Below are positions 38,476 through 46,716 of a stretch of DNA of 53,949 nt, in pieces. Source of the DNA: Streptomyces turgidiscabies Car8. Lineage in GTDB: Bacteria > Actinomycetota > Actinomycetes > Streptomycetales > Streptomycetaceae. The notes under the pieces are model-generated. The model saw only the letters and a program-made list of their open reading frames with translations. It was not told where the DNA came from and did no database searches. The stretch's first letter is position 1; every line of letters starts with the position of its first letter. Both the position numbers and the translations under genes were made by a program. Location: assembly GCF_000331005.1 (NCBI RefSeq), contig NZ_AEJB01000494.1:1-53949 (forward strand), in the 5' to 3' direction.

Positions 38476-40070
38476 TGGCTCGTAGCGGTGCCGGGGGTAT
38501 CGGGGCGTGGCTGCGGGAGGGGGTCTGGGCGATCCCGCTGCGCCGCTATCTGGCCCTGCTGGTCACGGCGGCGGTGGTGGCCGGCACCGGGTTCGCGGTC
38601 AGGTCGCTCACGCACGACGACCGTGCCTGCGCGCCCGGGGTCGTGCGTCCGGCGGACAGTGACGAGTGCGTGGGCGTCTCGGCGACCGACTACGCCTTCG
38701 GCCGCGAGCAACTCGCCGACACCATCAGGGCGATCGACCGCGAGAACGACTCCCTCGTGCAGGGCAAGGGCGGTTACGTCACCGTCGCCCTGTTCGAGCC
38801 GTTCACCGCGAACGACGCGGACAACCTCGGGGATGTGCTGCACGAGCTGCAGGGCGCGTATCTCGCCCAGTGGAAGGTGAACCACGACGCGAACGGCGAG
38901 GGTCCGCCCATCCGGCTGGTGCTGGCCAACCCGGGTCGTACGGGCGCCTACTGGGAGCACACGGTCGACCAGCTGGAGCGGATGACGACGACCTCGGACC
39001 GGCTGCGCGCGGTCACCGGCATAGGGCTGAGCACGGAGGAGAACACCGAGGCCGTCAGGGAGCTGACGAGGCGCGGTATCCCCGTCGTCGGCACGTCCAT
39101 CACCGCAGACAGTCTCGCCAACGGCCGGCAGGGCAGCCCACAGGGCATGAAGCCCTTCCCGGGGCTCGCCCGCACCGCCCCGACGAACACCGACGAGGCC
39201 CGCGCGCTCGCCTCCTTCGCCAAGGTGGCGGCCGACAGGGCGGTGCTGGTGTACGACGATCCGGGCGACCCGTACACGCTCACCCTGCAGGCGTCGTTCG
39301 AGAAGCTGCTGACGGGCTCCCGGTACCAGCCGTGGCCCTTCACCCCGCTCGCCGACCGCACCAAGGAGGGCACCACCGCCAACGACTTCCGGCAGATCAG
39401 GGAGCTGGTGTGCGACACCGCGCCCGGCGTGACCACCATCCTGTTCGCCGGACGCCACACGCAGCTGCGCCAGTTCATCAACGCGCTCGGCGAACGAGGC
39501 TGCCAGCAGCGGGAGTTCACCATCCTCACCGGGGACGACGCCTCGTACCTCACGGGCGACAGGAAGCTCGACCCGGAGGCCCTCAAGCACGGCATCTCGG
39601 TGCGCTACAGCGCCCTCGCCCATCCGGACGCCTGGCTCAAGAACCCCCCGAAGACCGGGGGTTCGGCGGCGGACGCCCAGGAGCTGAACGAACTGCTGAC
39701 CGCCGCCCAGGGCAACAAGGCCGGAAAGACCGACCGGCCCTCGCCGATCGGCACCATCGACCTGGAGGACGGTCAGCTCATCGTGGCGTACGACGCGATG
39801 CGGCTCACCGTCGAGGGCGTCCGCGAGGCAACCCCGCGCGGCCAGGAGGCGCCCACCCTCGCCGACGTGGGCGACGAGTGGACGCTCATCAAGGGCTCGT
39901 CGGGCCGGGTGAACGGCGCGAGCGGCTGGATCTGCCTGGACAACTACGGCAACCCGTACGACAAGGCGGTGCCGATCGTGGAACTGACCCCCGACCGCCA
40001 CGCCCGCTTCGTCGAGATCGCCTGGCCGACGGGCAAGCCACCGGAGAAGGACTGCCTGCCCCCGTCATAG
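38475..40070 (+). CDS. membrane-anchored type I periplasmic binding protein-like protein
   Basis: A 531-residue protein with a cytoplasmic N-terminus, one membrane helix (YLALLVTAAVVAGTGFAV near residue 35) and a large external domain. That domain reads like a type I periplasmic binding fold: VTVALFEPFTANDADNLGDV, IRLVLANPGRTGAYWEH, GIPVVGTSITADSL, ADRAVLVYDDPGDPYTL and TTILFAGRHTQLRQFINAL mark alternating strands and helices. No lipobox is seen, so the helix is an anchor. No permease or ABC subunit gene is nearby; the only partner is the overlapping upstream NTPase gene. It probably senses rather than transports. Ligand unknown. Confidence 0.75.
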   Translation: MARSGAGGIGAWLREGVWAIPLRRYLALLVTAAVVAGTGFAVRSLTHDDRACAPGVVRPADSDECVGVSATDYAFGREQLADTIRAIDRENDSLVQGKGGYVTVALFEPFTANDADNLGDVLHELQGAYLAQWKVNHDANGEGPPIRLVLANPGRTGAYWEHTVDQLERMTTTSDRLRAVTGIGLSTEENTEAVRELTRRGIPVVGTSITADSLANGRQGSPQGMKPFPGLARTAPTNTDEARALASFAKVAADRAVLVYDDPGDPYTLTLQASFEKLLTGSRYQPWPFTPLADRTKEGTTANDFRQIRELVCDTAPGVTTILFAGRHTQLRQFINALGERGCQQREFTILTGDDASYLTGDRKLDPEALKHGISVRYSALAHPDAWLKNPPKTGGSAADAQELNELLTAAQGNKAGKTDRPSPIGTIDLEDGQLIVAYDAMRLTVEGVREATPRGQEAPTLADVGDEWTLIKGSSGRVNGASGWICLDNYGNPYDKAVPIVELTPDRHARFVEIAWPTGKPPEKDCLPPS

Positions 40071-40072
40071 CC

Positions 40073-40087
40073 GTCCGGCTACCGGAC
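40073..40087. terminator. hairpin between convergent genes
   Basis: GTCCGG-cta-CCGGAC just after the binding-protein stop (40070) and before the ccsB stop (40088). A short two-way terminator is likely; no U-run follows. Confidence 0.45.
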
Positions 40088-41197
40088 TCACACGCCCGCG
40101 TACGAGTGCTTGCCGCTGACGAAGATGTTGACGCCGTAGTAGTTGAAGAGGAAGCACGCGAAGGCGATCAGCGCGATGTACGCGGCCTTGCGGCCCTTCC
40201 AGCCGGCCGTGGCGCGGGCGTGCAGGTAGGTGGCGTAGGCGACCCAGGTGATGAACGCCCAGGTCTCCTTCGGGTCCCAGCCCCAGTAGCGGCCCCACGC
40301 GTCGCCCGCCCAGATCGCGCCCGCGATGATCGTGAACGTCCACAGCGGGAAGACGGCCGCGTTGACGCGGTACGAGAACTTGTCGAGGGACGCCGAGGCG
40401 GGCAGCCGTTCCATGACGGAGGTCGCGAAGGTGCCGGGCTTGCCGCCGGACGCGAGCTTGTTCTCGTACGAGTCCTTGAAGAGGTACAGGATCGTGGCGA
40501 CCGCGCCCACGTAGAAGACGGCGCCGCAGAGGATCGCCGTGGAGACGTGGATGTACAGCCAGTACGAGTGGAGCGCGGGCACCAGCTGGTCGCTGGCCGT
40601 GTAGAGCACGGTGACGGCGAGACCGAGGTCGAGGAGGACCGTCGTGACCAGGGGGAGGCCGAGCCAGCGGATGTCCTTCTTCAGCGCGAGGAAGACGAGG
40701 TACACGCCCACGGCGGTGGTGGAGAAGGTGAGGTTGAACTCGTACATGTTGCCCCACGGCGCCCGCTGCACGGACAGCGCGCGGGCCAGCACCCCGCCGA
40801 ACTCCACCAGGAACGCGACCACCGTGAGGGAGACGGCGATACGCCCGTAGAGGTCGCCCTGCACGTCCCCGCCGTGGGCGCCGGGTCCGTCCGGCACGTC
40901 CCGGGCACCGGCGGCGGCCCGCACGACGACCTTCGGCCGCTCCATCACAGCCGTCCCGCCGGCGTTCTTGACGGTCACCTCCGGCGCCTTCGCCCCGGCA
41001 GCGCCGGCCGGCTTCGCGGTGAGCGCGGCGGCCGTCCGGCTGACCTTGCTGCGACTGCCGAAGATCCACTCGGCGATGTAGGTGAAGAAGGCCAGGGTGT
41101 AGACGGCCATCGACGAGTAGATCAGCGTGTTGCTGATGTTCGCGAGGTGCTCGTTGGTGGCGGTGGCGAGAGTGGTCGCGGTGGCGAGAGCAGACAT
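40088..41197 (-). CDS. ccsB: cytochrome c biogenesis protein CcsB (ResC)
   Basis: A 369-residue integral membrane protein of about eight helices. The haem-handling motif WGWDPKETWAFITWVAYATY is present near residue 300, preceded by AGAIWAGDAWGRYWG and followed by conserved His in the ATYLHAR segment. Together with ResB it forms the System II haem exporter and cytochrome c synthetase at the outer face of the membrane. An Ala/Gly-rich linker of about 60 residues lies after the first helix. It starts directly after the resB stop (41198), so translation is coupled. Last gene of the tlpA-ccdA-resB-ccsB operon. Confidence 0.92.
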   Translation of the reverse strand: MSALATATTLATATNEHLANISNTLIYSSMAVYTLAFFTYIAEWIFGSRSKVSRTAAALTAKPAGAAGAKAPEVTVKNAGGTAVMERPKVVVRAAAGARDVPDGPGAHGGDVQGDLYGRIAVSLTVVAFLVEFGGVLARALSVQRAPWGNMYEFNLTFSTTAVGVYLVFLALKKDIRWLGLPLVTTVLLDLGLAVTVLYTASDQLVPALHSYWLYIHVSTAILCGAVFYVGAVATILYLFKDSYENKLASGGKPGTFATSVMERLPASASLDKFSYRVNAAVFPLWTFTIIAGAIWAGDAWGRYWGWDPKETWAFITWVAYATYLHARATAGWKGRKAAYIALIAFACFLFNYYGVNIFVSGKHSYAGV

Positions 41198-42928
41198 TTA
41201 CTTCTCAGCCCCTTCAGCAGGTACGGCTTGGGGATCGGGGTCGGGGGTGGGGTCAAGGGTGATGGCGTCGGGCGCGCCCTGCGCCTGGTCGTACAGGGTT
41301 CCGGCGAGGTCGCCCAGTTCCTCCGGCACCTTCGCGGACTCGCTGCGGCCGAGGCCGCCCATCTCGACGACGGTGACGCCGTCCGGGCCCTTCACCGCCC
41401 GCACCCACACCCGTCGGCGCTGGATGAACAGGGAGCCGGCGAGGCCGAAGATGGCGACGATCGCGCCGCCGAGCGCCCAGTCGGCGGCGGGCTGCCGGGT
41501 GACCTGGAAGTTGGCCCACTCCTGGGTGCCCTCGTAGGTGATCGAGCCGGCGCCGCCCGGGAGCTGCATGGTCTCGCCGGGCTTCAGGTTCTCGCGCACC
41601 TGCTTGCCCTTGGAGTCCTTGTAGGCCTTCATGTGGGTCTTGTCGAGCTGGTACACGCTCTGCGGGAGACCCGCGTTGACCCCGAGGTCGCCGTGGTAGG
41701 GCGCCAGGTTCAGCACCGGGTTCTCCAGGGCGGGGAACTGCGAGGCGATCTCGTTGCCCGGCACGTACGTGGGCAGGAAGAAGGCCTGGATGCCGAGCTG
41801 TTCCTCGACTCCCTTGGGGTCGCGGTAGCCGTCCATGACCTTGATCGCACCGGAGGAGGTGACGTTGGAGTCGAGGGGCAGGAGAGCGACGCCCTGGTCG
41901 AAGACGACATCGCCCTTGCCGTCGCGGACGACGATGACGGGCGCGTAGCCGTGGGCGGTGAGGTAGACCTTCGAGTCGCCGATCACCAGCGGCTCGTTGA
42001 CCTTGACGGTGCGCTTCCTGTCCTTGCCGTACGCGCCGACGCTGTAGTCGAGGTCGGCCTGGTAGGTGCGCGGGGTGCCTCGGTTGGGCCCCGTCTCCTC
42101 GTACGTGCCCTTGAAGTCCTTCAGGGTGAAACTGAAGGGGTCGAGGTCGTCGGTGTCGAAGAGGGTGCCGGACTTGAAGTCGTCGTACTGGGTGAGGGTG
42201 TTGGAGAACCCGTCGCCCTCGACGATCAGTTTGTTGCCCTCCATCTTGAACAACTGACCCCAGGCGAACGAGGTCAGCATCACGATCAGCGCGATGTGGA
42301 AGGCGAGGTTGCCGACCTCGCGCAGATAGCCCTTCTCGGCGGCGACCGCGTCCCCGGCGAGATGAGCGCGGAAGCGGCGCTCCCTCAGCAGTACGAGGGC
42401 TGCCTCACGGACCTGCTCGGGCTCGGCCTCCGTACGCCATGTCGTGTAGGCGGGCAGCCGGGTCAGACGGCGGGGGGCGCCCGGCGGGCGGCTGCGCAGC
42501 TGGCCCACGAACTGCCAGGTGCGGGGCACGATGCAGCCGATGAGGGAGATGAACAGCAGGATGTAGATCGCCGAGAACCACACCGAGCTGTAGACGTGGA
42601 ACAGGCCGAGCTTCTCGTAGAGCGGCCCGAGGAAACTGTGCCGCTGCATGAAGTCGGCGACCTTGGTCGCGTCCGTCCCGGACTGCGGGATCAGCGAGCC
42701 GGGGATCGCCCCGAGCGACAGCAGGAACAGCAGCAGCAGGGCGACCCGCATGGAGGTGAGCTGGCGCCAGAACCAGCGGGCCCAGCCGATGACACCGAGG
42801 CCCGGCAGGCCCGGCGCGTCCTCCTGGGGGGCGGTGGACAGCTGGGAGGCGGCGGCGCCGAGGTCCTGGTCGTCACCGCTCTCGGGGGCGGGGGCAGGCG
42901 TGCTGCCGGTGGTGGTGCTGTTGCTCAT
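41198..42928 (-). CDS. resB: cytochrome c biogenesis protein ResB
   Basis: A 576-residue System II protein. Four membrane helices are visible: VALLLLFLLSLGAIPGSLIP, SSVWFSAIYILLFISLIGCI, VGNLAFHIALIVMLTSFAWG and WALGGAIVAIFGLAGSLFI. A large external domain of about 300 residues lies between the third and fourth, and an acidic Pro-rich C-tail ends the protein. ResB works with CcsB to pass haem to apocytochrome c outside the cell. The N-terminus is low-complexity (Thr/Ser/Pro). It starts three bases after the ccdA stop and abuts ccsB. Assignment is secure from motif and operon order. Confidence 0.92.
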   Translation of the reverse strand: MSNSTTTGSTPAPAPESGDDQDLGAAASQLSTAPQEDAPGLPGLGVIGWARWFWRQLTSMRVALLLLFLLSLGAIPGSLIPQSGTDATKVADFMQRHSFLGPLYEKLGLFHVYSSVWFSAIYILLFISLIGCIVPRTWQFVGQLRSRPPGAPRRLTRLPAYTTWRTEAEPEQVREAALVLLRERRFRAHLAGDAVAAEKGYLREVGNLAFHIALIVMLTSFAWGQLFKMEGNKLIVEGDGFSNTLTQYDDFKSGTLFDTDDLDPFSFTLKDFKGTYEETGPNRGTPRTYQADLDYSVGAYGKDRKRTVKVNEPLVIGDSKVYLTAHGYAPVIVVRDGKGDVVFDQGVALLPLDSNVTSSGAIKVMDGYRDPKGVEEQLGIQAFFLPTYVPGNEIASQFPALENPVLNLAPYHGDLGVNAGLPQSVYQLDKTHMKAYKDSKGKQVRENLKPGETMQLPGGAGSITYEGTQEWANFQVTRQPAADWALGGAIVAIFGLAGSLFIQRRRVWVRAVKGPDGVTVVEMGGLGRSESAKVPEELGDLAGTLYDQAQGAPDAITLDPTPDPDPQAVPAEGAEK

Positions 42929-42931
42929 CGG

Positions 42932-43726
42932 TCAGATCCCCACAGTGAAGCCGTTGGACCAGGTCTGCATCTCCTGCACCAGACGGTCCCACGCGCCGGT
43001 AAGGAGCAGCACACCGGTAAGGATCATCATCGTGCCGCCGATGCGCATGACCCACACATAGTGGCGCTTGACCCAGCCGAAAGCACCGAGTGCCTTGCGG
43101 AAGGCGACCGCCGCGAGCACGAACGGGACACCGAGGCCGACGCAGTACGCGACCGTCAGTACGGCCCCGCGCCCGGCGCTGGCCTGGTCGAAGGCGAGGC
43201 TGTTGACGGAGGCGAGGGTCGGGCCGATGCAGGGCGTCCAGCCGATGCCGAACAGCGCGCCGAGGAGGGGAGCGCCGACGAGCCCGGTGGCGGGCTTCTT
43301 GTGGAAGCGGAACTCGCGCTGGGTGAGCCAGGGCATCATGCCCATGTAGAAGACGCCCATGAGGATCATGAGGACGCCGAGCACCTTGGACAGCGTGCCC
43401 TGGTGCTCCTGCAGCGTCTGCCCGAAGTATCCGAACAGGGCGCCCGTGGACACGAACACCGCGGTGAACCCGAGCACGAAGAGCGAGGCGCCGGCGACCA
43501 TCCGCCCCTTGCGGGCGTCGCCGAGATCGGTACCGGTGACGCCGGTGACGTACGACAGATAGCCGGGTACGAGGGGCAGCACGCACGGCGAGAAGAAGGA
43601 GACGAGACCGCCCAGCAGGGCGATCGGCAGGGCCAGTATCAGGGCCCCGCTCATCACTGTCTCGTTGCGCCCGGTGAGGGAGGCGGCGAACGTGACGAGC
43701 TCGGGCGCCTGGGACATCCCGCTCAC
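42932..43726 (-). CDS. ccdA: cytochrome c biogenesis protein CcdA
   Basis: A 264-residue membrane thiol transporter with six or so helices. The two redox cysteines lie in FFSPCVLPLVPGYLSY and GIGWTPCIGPTLASV, as in the CcdA/DsbD family. It passes electrons from cytoplasmic thioredoxin to the external thioredoxin-like protein TlpA, keeping apocytochrome cysteines reduced. The GTG at 43726 lies one base after the tlpA stop; an ATG at 43654 (MSGALILALP) would be closer to the first helix. Part of the tlpA-ccdA-resB-ccsB operon. Confidence 0.9.
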   Translation of the reverse strand: MSGMSQAPELVTFAASLTGRNETVMSGALILALPIALLGGLVSFFSPCVLPLVPGYLSYVTGVTGTDLGDARKGRMVAGASLFVLGFTAVFVSTGALFGYFGQTLQEHQGTLSKVLGVLMILMGVFYMGMMPWLTQREFRFHKKPATGLVGAPLLGALFGIGWTPCIGPTLASVNSLAFDQASAGRGAVLTVAYCVGLGVPFVLAAVAFRKALGAFGWVKRHYVWVMRIGGTMMILTGVLLLTGAWDRLVQEMQTWSNGFTVGI

Positions 43727-43727
43727 G

Positions 43728-44366
43728 TCACTTCTCCGCGAGGACGGGGTCGATCATCTTGCGCAGGTTGTCCTCACTGAGGGCTTCGAGCGCGCGGGCG
43801 GCGATCTTCCCCTCCCGGTCGAGGACGAGGGTGGAGGGGATCAGCTTCGGGTTGAGGGTGCCCTTCTTGAAGCGGAGCATCAGCTTGCCCGTGGGGTCGT
43901 AGAGACTCGGGTACGTGACCCCGTACCCCTTCTCGAAGGCGACCGCCGGGAGTTTGCTGCCGTCGCGGGTGTTGATGCCGACGAACTCGACGCCCTTGCC
44001 CTTGAGGTCGGCGGAGACCTTGACGAAGTTCTTCGCCTCAAGGCGGCAGGGCCCGCACCACGAACCCCAGATGTTGACGACGACGACCTTGCCCTTGTAG
44101 TCGGCCACGTCGAGCTGCTTGCCGTCGAGGGTCTCGCCGGAGAGGTCGGGCGCGGCGGACCGTTTCCCCTGGCCGACGTGCGCGATGCCGTCGTTGCCGG
44201 TGACGAAGTTGGTGTCGCCGGAACCCCCGGACGTACCGCCCGAGCCGCACGCGGTCAGGGCCAGCGCGGAGGCGGCGACAGCGGCGGTGAGCAGGGCGGC
44301 TCGACGACTACGGGCATGACCACGAGGACGGTTCGAGCACAGGGGGACGCGGCTGTCGGCACTCAT
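43728..44366 (-). CDS. TlpA/ResA-type thioredoxin-like lipoprotein
   Basis: A 212-residue exported protein. The signal peptide is basic (RPRGHARSRRAA), then hydrophobic, ending in lipobox LTAC near residue 40, so it should be lipid-anchored. The thioredoxin domain has the active site NIWGSWCGPCRLEAKNF. ResA-like proteins reduce the CxxCH cysteines of apocytochrome c before haem attachment, using electrons from CcdA, which is encoded next. First gene of the four-gene cytochrome c maturation operon. The Gly/Ser-rich stretch after the lipobox is a flexible tether. Confidence 0.9.
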   Translation of the reverse strand: MSADSRVPLCSNRPRGHARSRRAALLTAAVAASALALTACGSGGTSGGSGDTNFVTGNDGIAHVGQGKRSAAPDLSGETLDGKQLDVADYKGKVVVVNIWGSWCGPCRLEAKNFVKVSADLKGKGVEFVGINTRDGSKLPAVAFEKGYGVTYPSLYDPTGKLMLRFKKGTLNPKLIPSTLVLDREGKIAARALEALSEDNLRKMIDPVLAEK

Positions 44367-44413
44367 GTGAAAAGTTTCGCATGTCCGTTCCGAGGATCTT
44401 GCGCACCCCCCTT

Positions 44414-44429
44414 GCGGGCTGAAACCCGC
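44414..44429. terminator. hairpin between deacetylase-like gene and tlpA
   Basis: GCGGG-ctgaaa-CCCGC, a perfect 5-bp stem, lies just past the stop of the deacetylase-like gene at 44433, with CCGCC-tttca-GGCGG overlapping that stop (44428-44442). The stacked stems may terminate the leftward transcript before the tlpA operon. Confidence 0.45.
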
Positions 44430-44432
44430 CTT

Positions 44433-45773
44433 TCAGGCGGCCTTTCCGCTCCATCCGGCACCGACGGCGGAAGTCCCGGTAGAGGTCCCGGTAGAGGTCT
44501 TCTGCGGGTCGGCCAGGAAGCCGTTCCAGCCGCCCACCGGCTGCTGCCCGACATCGAGGGTCCGCAGCTTCTCCAGCACCTCCGGCTTCTGTACGTCCAT
44601 CCAGTCGACGAACTGCCGGAAGGAGACGAGCCGGACGTCCTCGCCCTTCTCCTTCTCCCGCGCGATGTGCTTGAGGGCGGCCTCGACGGCGTCCATGTAG
44701 ATGCCGCCGTTCCAGTGCTCGAAGTGGTTGCCGACGAAGAAGGGGGCGCGGTTCGTCTCGTACGCCCGCTGGAAACCGGCGATGTAGGCGCCGGCGGCCT
44801 GCTCGCGCCAGGCGGGGTAGTTGTGGGCGGGGGCGTTGGTCGAGTTGATCGACTGGTTGGCCAGCATGTTGTAGTCCATGGAGAGGACCTCGAACTTACG
44901 GCCGGGGAAAGGTATCGCCTGGAGGGGCAGGTCCCAGACGCCGTTCGTCTTCGTGGGCCACACCTGCCGGCCGCCGGGCGAGGAGGCGTCGTAGCGCCAG
45001 CCGAGGGAGCGGGCGGTGGGGAGCAGGTTGTTCTGGCCGAGGAGACAGGGCGTACGGCCGCCGATGAGCTCACGGTCGTAGTCGAAGGGGAGCGCGGGCA
45101 GGTCGGTCCACCCGGTGTTGGTGCGCCACTCCTTCACGAAGCCCTTGGCCTGCTGTATCTCGCTGCGCCACTGCTGGGGCGTCCAGTTGGCGACCGTGCC
45201 GTAGCCGGAGCAGAAGTGGCCGTTGAAGTGGGTGCCTATCTCGTGCCCGTCGAGCCAGGCCTGCCGGACGTTGGTGAGGGTCGCCTTGACGTGCTCGTCG
45301 GTGAGGTAGCCGATGTCGGAGGCGCCGGGGGCGTTGTTCGGCGGGAGGTACTTGCGCTTCTGCGACTCGGGGAGGAGGTAGAGCCCGGAGAGGAAGAAGG
45401 TCATGTGGGCGCCGTGCGTCTTAGCCAGCTCGAGGAAGCGGGGGAAGAGGCCGTTGCCGACCTCTCCCGCCCCGTCCCAGGAGAAGATCACGAACTGCGG
45501 CGGGGTCTGGCCCGGCTCCAGCGGCACGGGCTTGCCGGGCTGGTGGGGCTGCTTGCCGGTGAAGGAGGTGGAGCCGTCGCCTATGGGCCTGGCGGTGGCG
45601 GTGGGCGACGGCTTGCTCGAAGGCCGCGTCTTCCCGCCGGAACCTCCGGACCCCTTCGACCCCTCTTGCAGAACGGTTCCGCAGCCGGCGGTACCGAGCG
45701 CGGCGGCGGCTCCGAGGCCCAGGCCGAGCGCCCCCCGCCGGCTGAAGCCGCCGACGCCGTTCTTGTCGTGCAT
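44433..45773 (-). CDS. Tat-exported polysaccharide deacetylase-like lipoprotein
   Basis: A 446-residue exported protein. The N-terminus has a twin-arginine signal (FSRRGALGLGLGAAAALG) ending in lipobox TAGC, then a long Ser/Pro/Lys linker. The catalytic domain resembles NodB-type deacetylases: an early SWDGAGE strand with the expected Asp, and HEIGTHFNGHFCSGYG supplying the HxxxH metal site. It would remove acetyl groups from an external polysaccharide; the substrate is unknown. The tail contains a Ser/Thr repeat (STGTSTGTS). A 12-bp tandem repeat lies upstream of its start. Possible loss of part of the NodB fold cannot be excluded by eye. Confidence 0.78.
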   Translation of the reverse strand: MHDKNGVGGFSRRGALGLGLGAAAALGTAGCGTVLQEGSKGSGGSGGKTRPSSKPSPTATARPIGDGSTSFTGKQPHQPGKPVPLEPGQTPPQFVIFSWDGAGEVGNGLFPRFLELAKTHGAHMTFFLSGLYLLPESQKRKYLPPNNAPGASDIGYLTDEHVKATLTNVRQAWLDGHEIGTHFNGHFCSGYGTVANWTPQQWRSEIQQAKGFVKEWRTNTGWTDLPALPFDYDRELIGGRTPCLLGQNNLLPTARSLGWRYDASSPGGRQVWPTKTNGVWDLPLQAIPFPGRKFEVLSMDYNMLANQSINSTNAPAHNYPAWREQAAGAYIAGFQRAYETNRAPFFVGNHFEHWNGGIYMDAVEAALKHIAREKEKGEDVRLVSFRQFVDWMDVQKPEVLEKLRTLDVGQQPVGGWNGFLADPQKTSTGTSTGTSAVGAGWSGKAA

Positions 45774-45915
45774 GGGGTCCCCATTCGTCGTACTCGCTGA
45801 TGGTCACCCAGTCAGAGGGGACGACGAACAGGGAGGTTCCCCGTATTGTCACGCACTTCGGAACAATTGCAACAACTGTGTCACTAATCACTCAACGGAC
45901 GAAATTTTCCGAAGT

Positions 45916-45987
45916 GTTGGTTGAAGTGGTGGTTGAGGTGTTGGTTGTAGTGCTGGTTGAGGTGCTGGTTGAGGTGTCGGTTGAAGC
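45916..45987. repeat. 12-bp tandem repeat upstream of the deacetylase-like gene
   Basis: Six copies of a 12-bp unit, consensus GCTGGTTGAGGT, with two copies identical (45952-45975) and the others diverged at 1-4 positions. It lies in the 235-base gap between the histidine phosphatase stop and the deacetylase-like start. In one frame it would encode Val-Leu-Val-Glu repeats, but no convincing gene is present. Confidence 0.85.
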
Positions 45988-46008
45988 GTGAAAGGCGGCG
46001 CTGAGCGA

Positions 46009-46716
46009 CTACGCCCCGAACGCCTTGTCCTTGCCCTTCACCGGCTTGGCGCCGGCGAGCAGATGGGCCGGGACGAGATCACGGGCGGGCTCGCTGTAAC
46101 CGACGGACACGATCCTGTCGCCGCGGTAGGTGAAGGTCGTGAGGGAGGCGAGCGTGCACTGCCGCTTGCGCGGGTCGTGCCAGAGCCGCCGCCGCTCCGC
46201 ATAGCTGCGCACGATCCAGATCGGCAGCTGATGACTGACGAGCACGGCCTCGTGGCCACGCGCGGCGTCCTTGGCGGCGTCCAGTGCCCCCATCATCCGT
46301 ACGACCTGATCGACGTACGGCTCCCCCCAGGACGGCTTGAACGGGTTGACCAGGTGCTTCCAGTTCTCGGGCCGCTTGAGGGCGCCGTCCCCGACGCCGA
46401 AGGTCTTCCCCTGGAAGACGTTCTCGGCCTCGATGAGCCGCGCGTCGGTGGCGATGTCGAGCCCGTGCGCCTTCGCGATGGGCGTCGCGGTCTCCTGCGC
46501 CCGCTCCAGCGGGGAGGCACCGACGTACGTCACATCGCGCGAGGCGAGATGCTCGGCGACCCGGTCGGCCATCCGCCGGCCCAGCTCGGAGAGGTGGTAG
46601 CCGTCCAGCCGCCCGTACAACACCCCGTCGGGGTTGGCGACTTCACCGTGCCGCATGAGGTGTACGACGGTGATGTCCGCGCTGGAATCGTTCGTCCCGC
46701 TGTTGATGTCGCTCAT
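46009..46716 (-). CDS. histidine phosphatase superfamily protein
   Basis: A 235-residue protein of the phosphoglycerate mutase branch. The catalytic His is in HLMRHGEVANPDG (RHG, near residue 22), with the GRLDGYHLSELGRRMA segment and the second His in AVLVSHQLPIW. It removes phosphate from small molecules or proteins through a phospho-His; the substrate is unknown. Its start overlaps the hemL stop as ATGA (46713-46716), so the two genes are coupled. Broad specificity members often sit next to biosynthetic genes. Confidence 0.87.
   Translation of the reverse strand: MSDINSGTNDSSADITVVHLMRHGEVANPDGVLYGRLDGYHLSELGRRMADRVAEHLASRDVTYVGASPLERAQETATPIAKAHGLDIATDARLIEAENVFQGKTFGVGDGALKRPENWKHLVNPFKPSWGEPYVDQVVRMMGALDAAKDAARGHEAVLVSHQLPIWIVRSYAERRRLWHDPRKRQCTLASLTTFTYRGDRIVSVGYSEPARDLVPAHLLAGAKPVKGKDKAFGA

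Noticed and set aside
38666..43780. A 1,704-codon open frame on the plus strand
   Set aside because: It lies over the binding protein and the tlpA-ccdA-resB-ccsB operon on the other strand; its translation is Arg/Gly/Val-rich with no family motif. It is a high-GC shadow.
45916..45987. CRISPR-like repeat array
   Set aside because: Units are 12 bp and contiguous, with no spacers and no cas genes. No other array was seen in the window.
45800..45991. Small plus-strand frame encoding Val-Leu-Val-Glu repeats
   Set aside because: The repeat is a by-product of a 12-bp DNA repeat; the rest has no resemblance to a protein and no good ribosome binding site.
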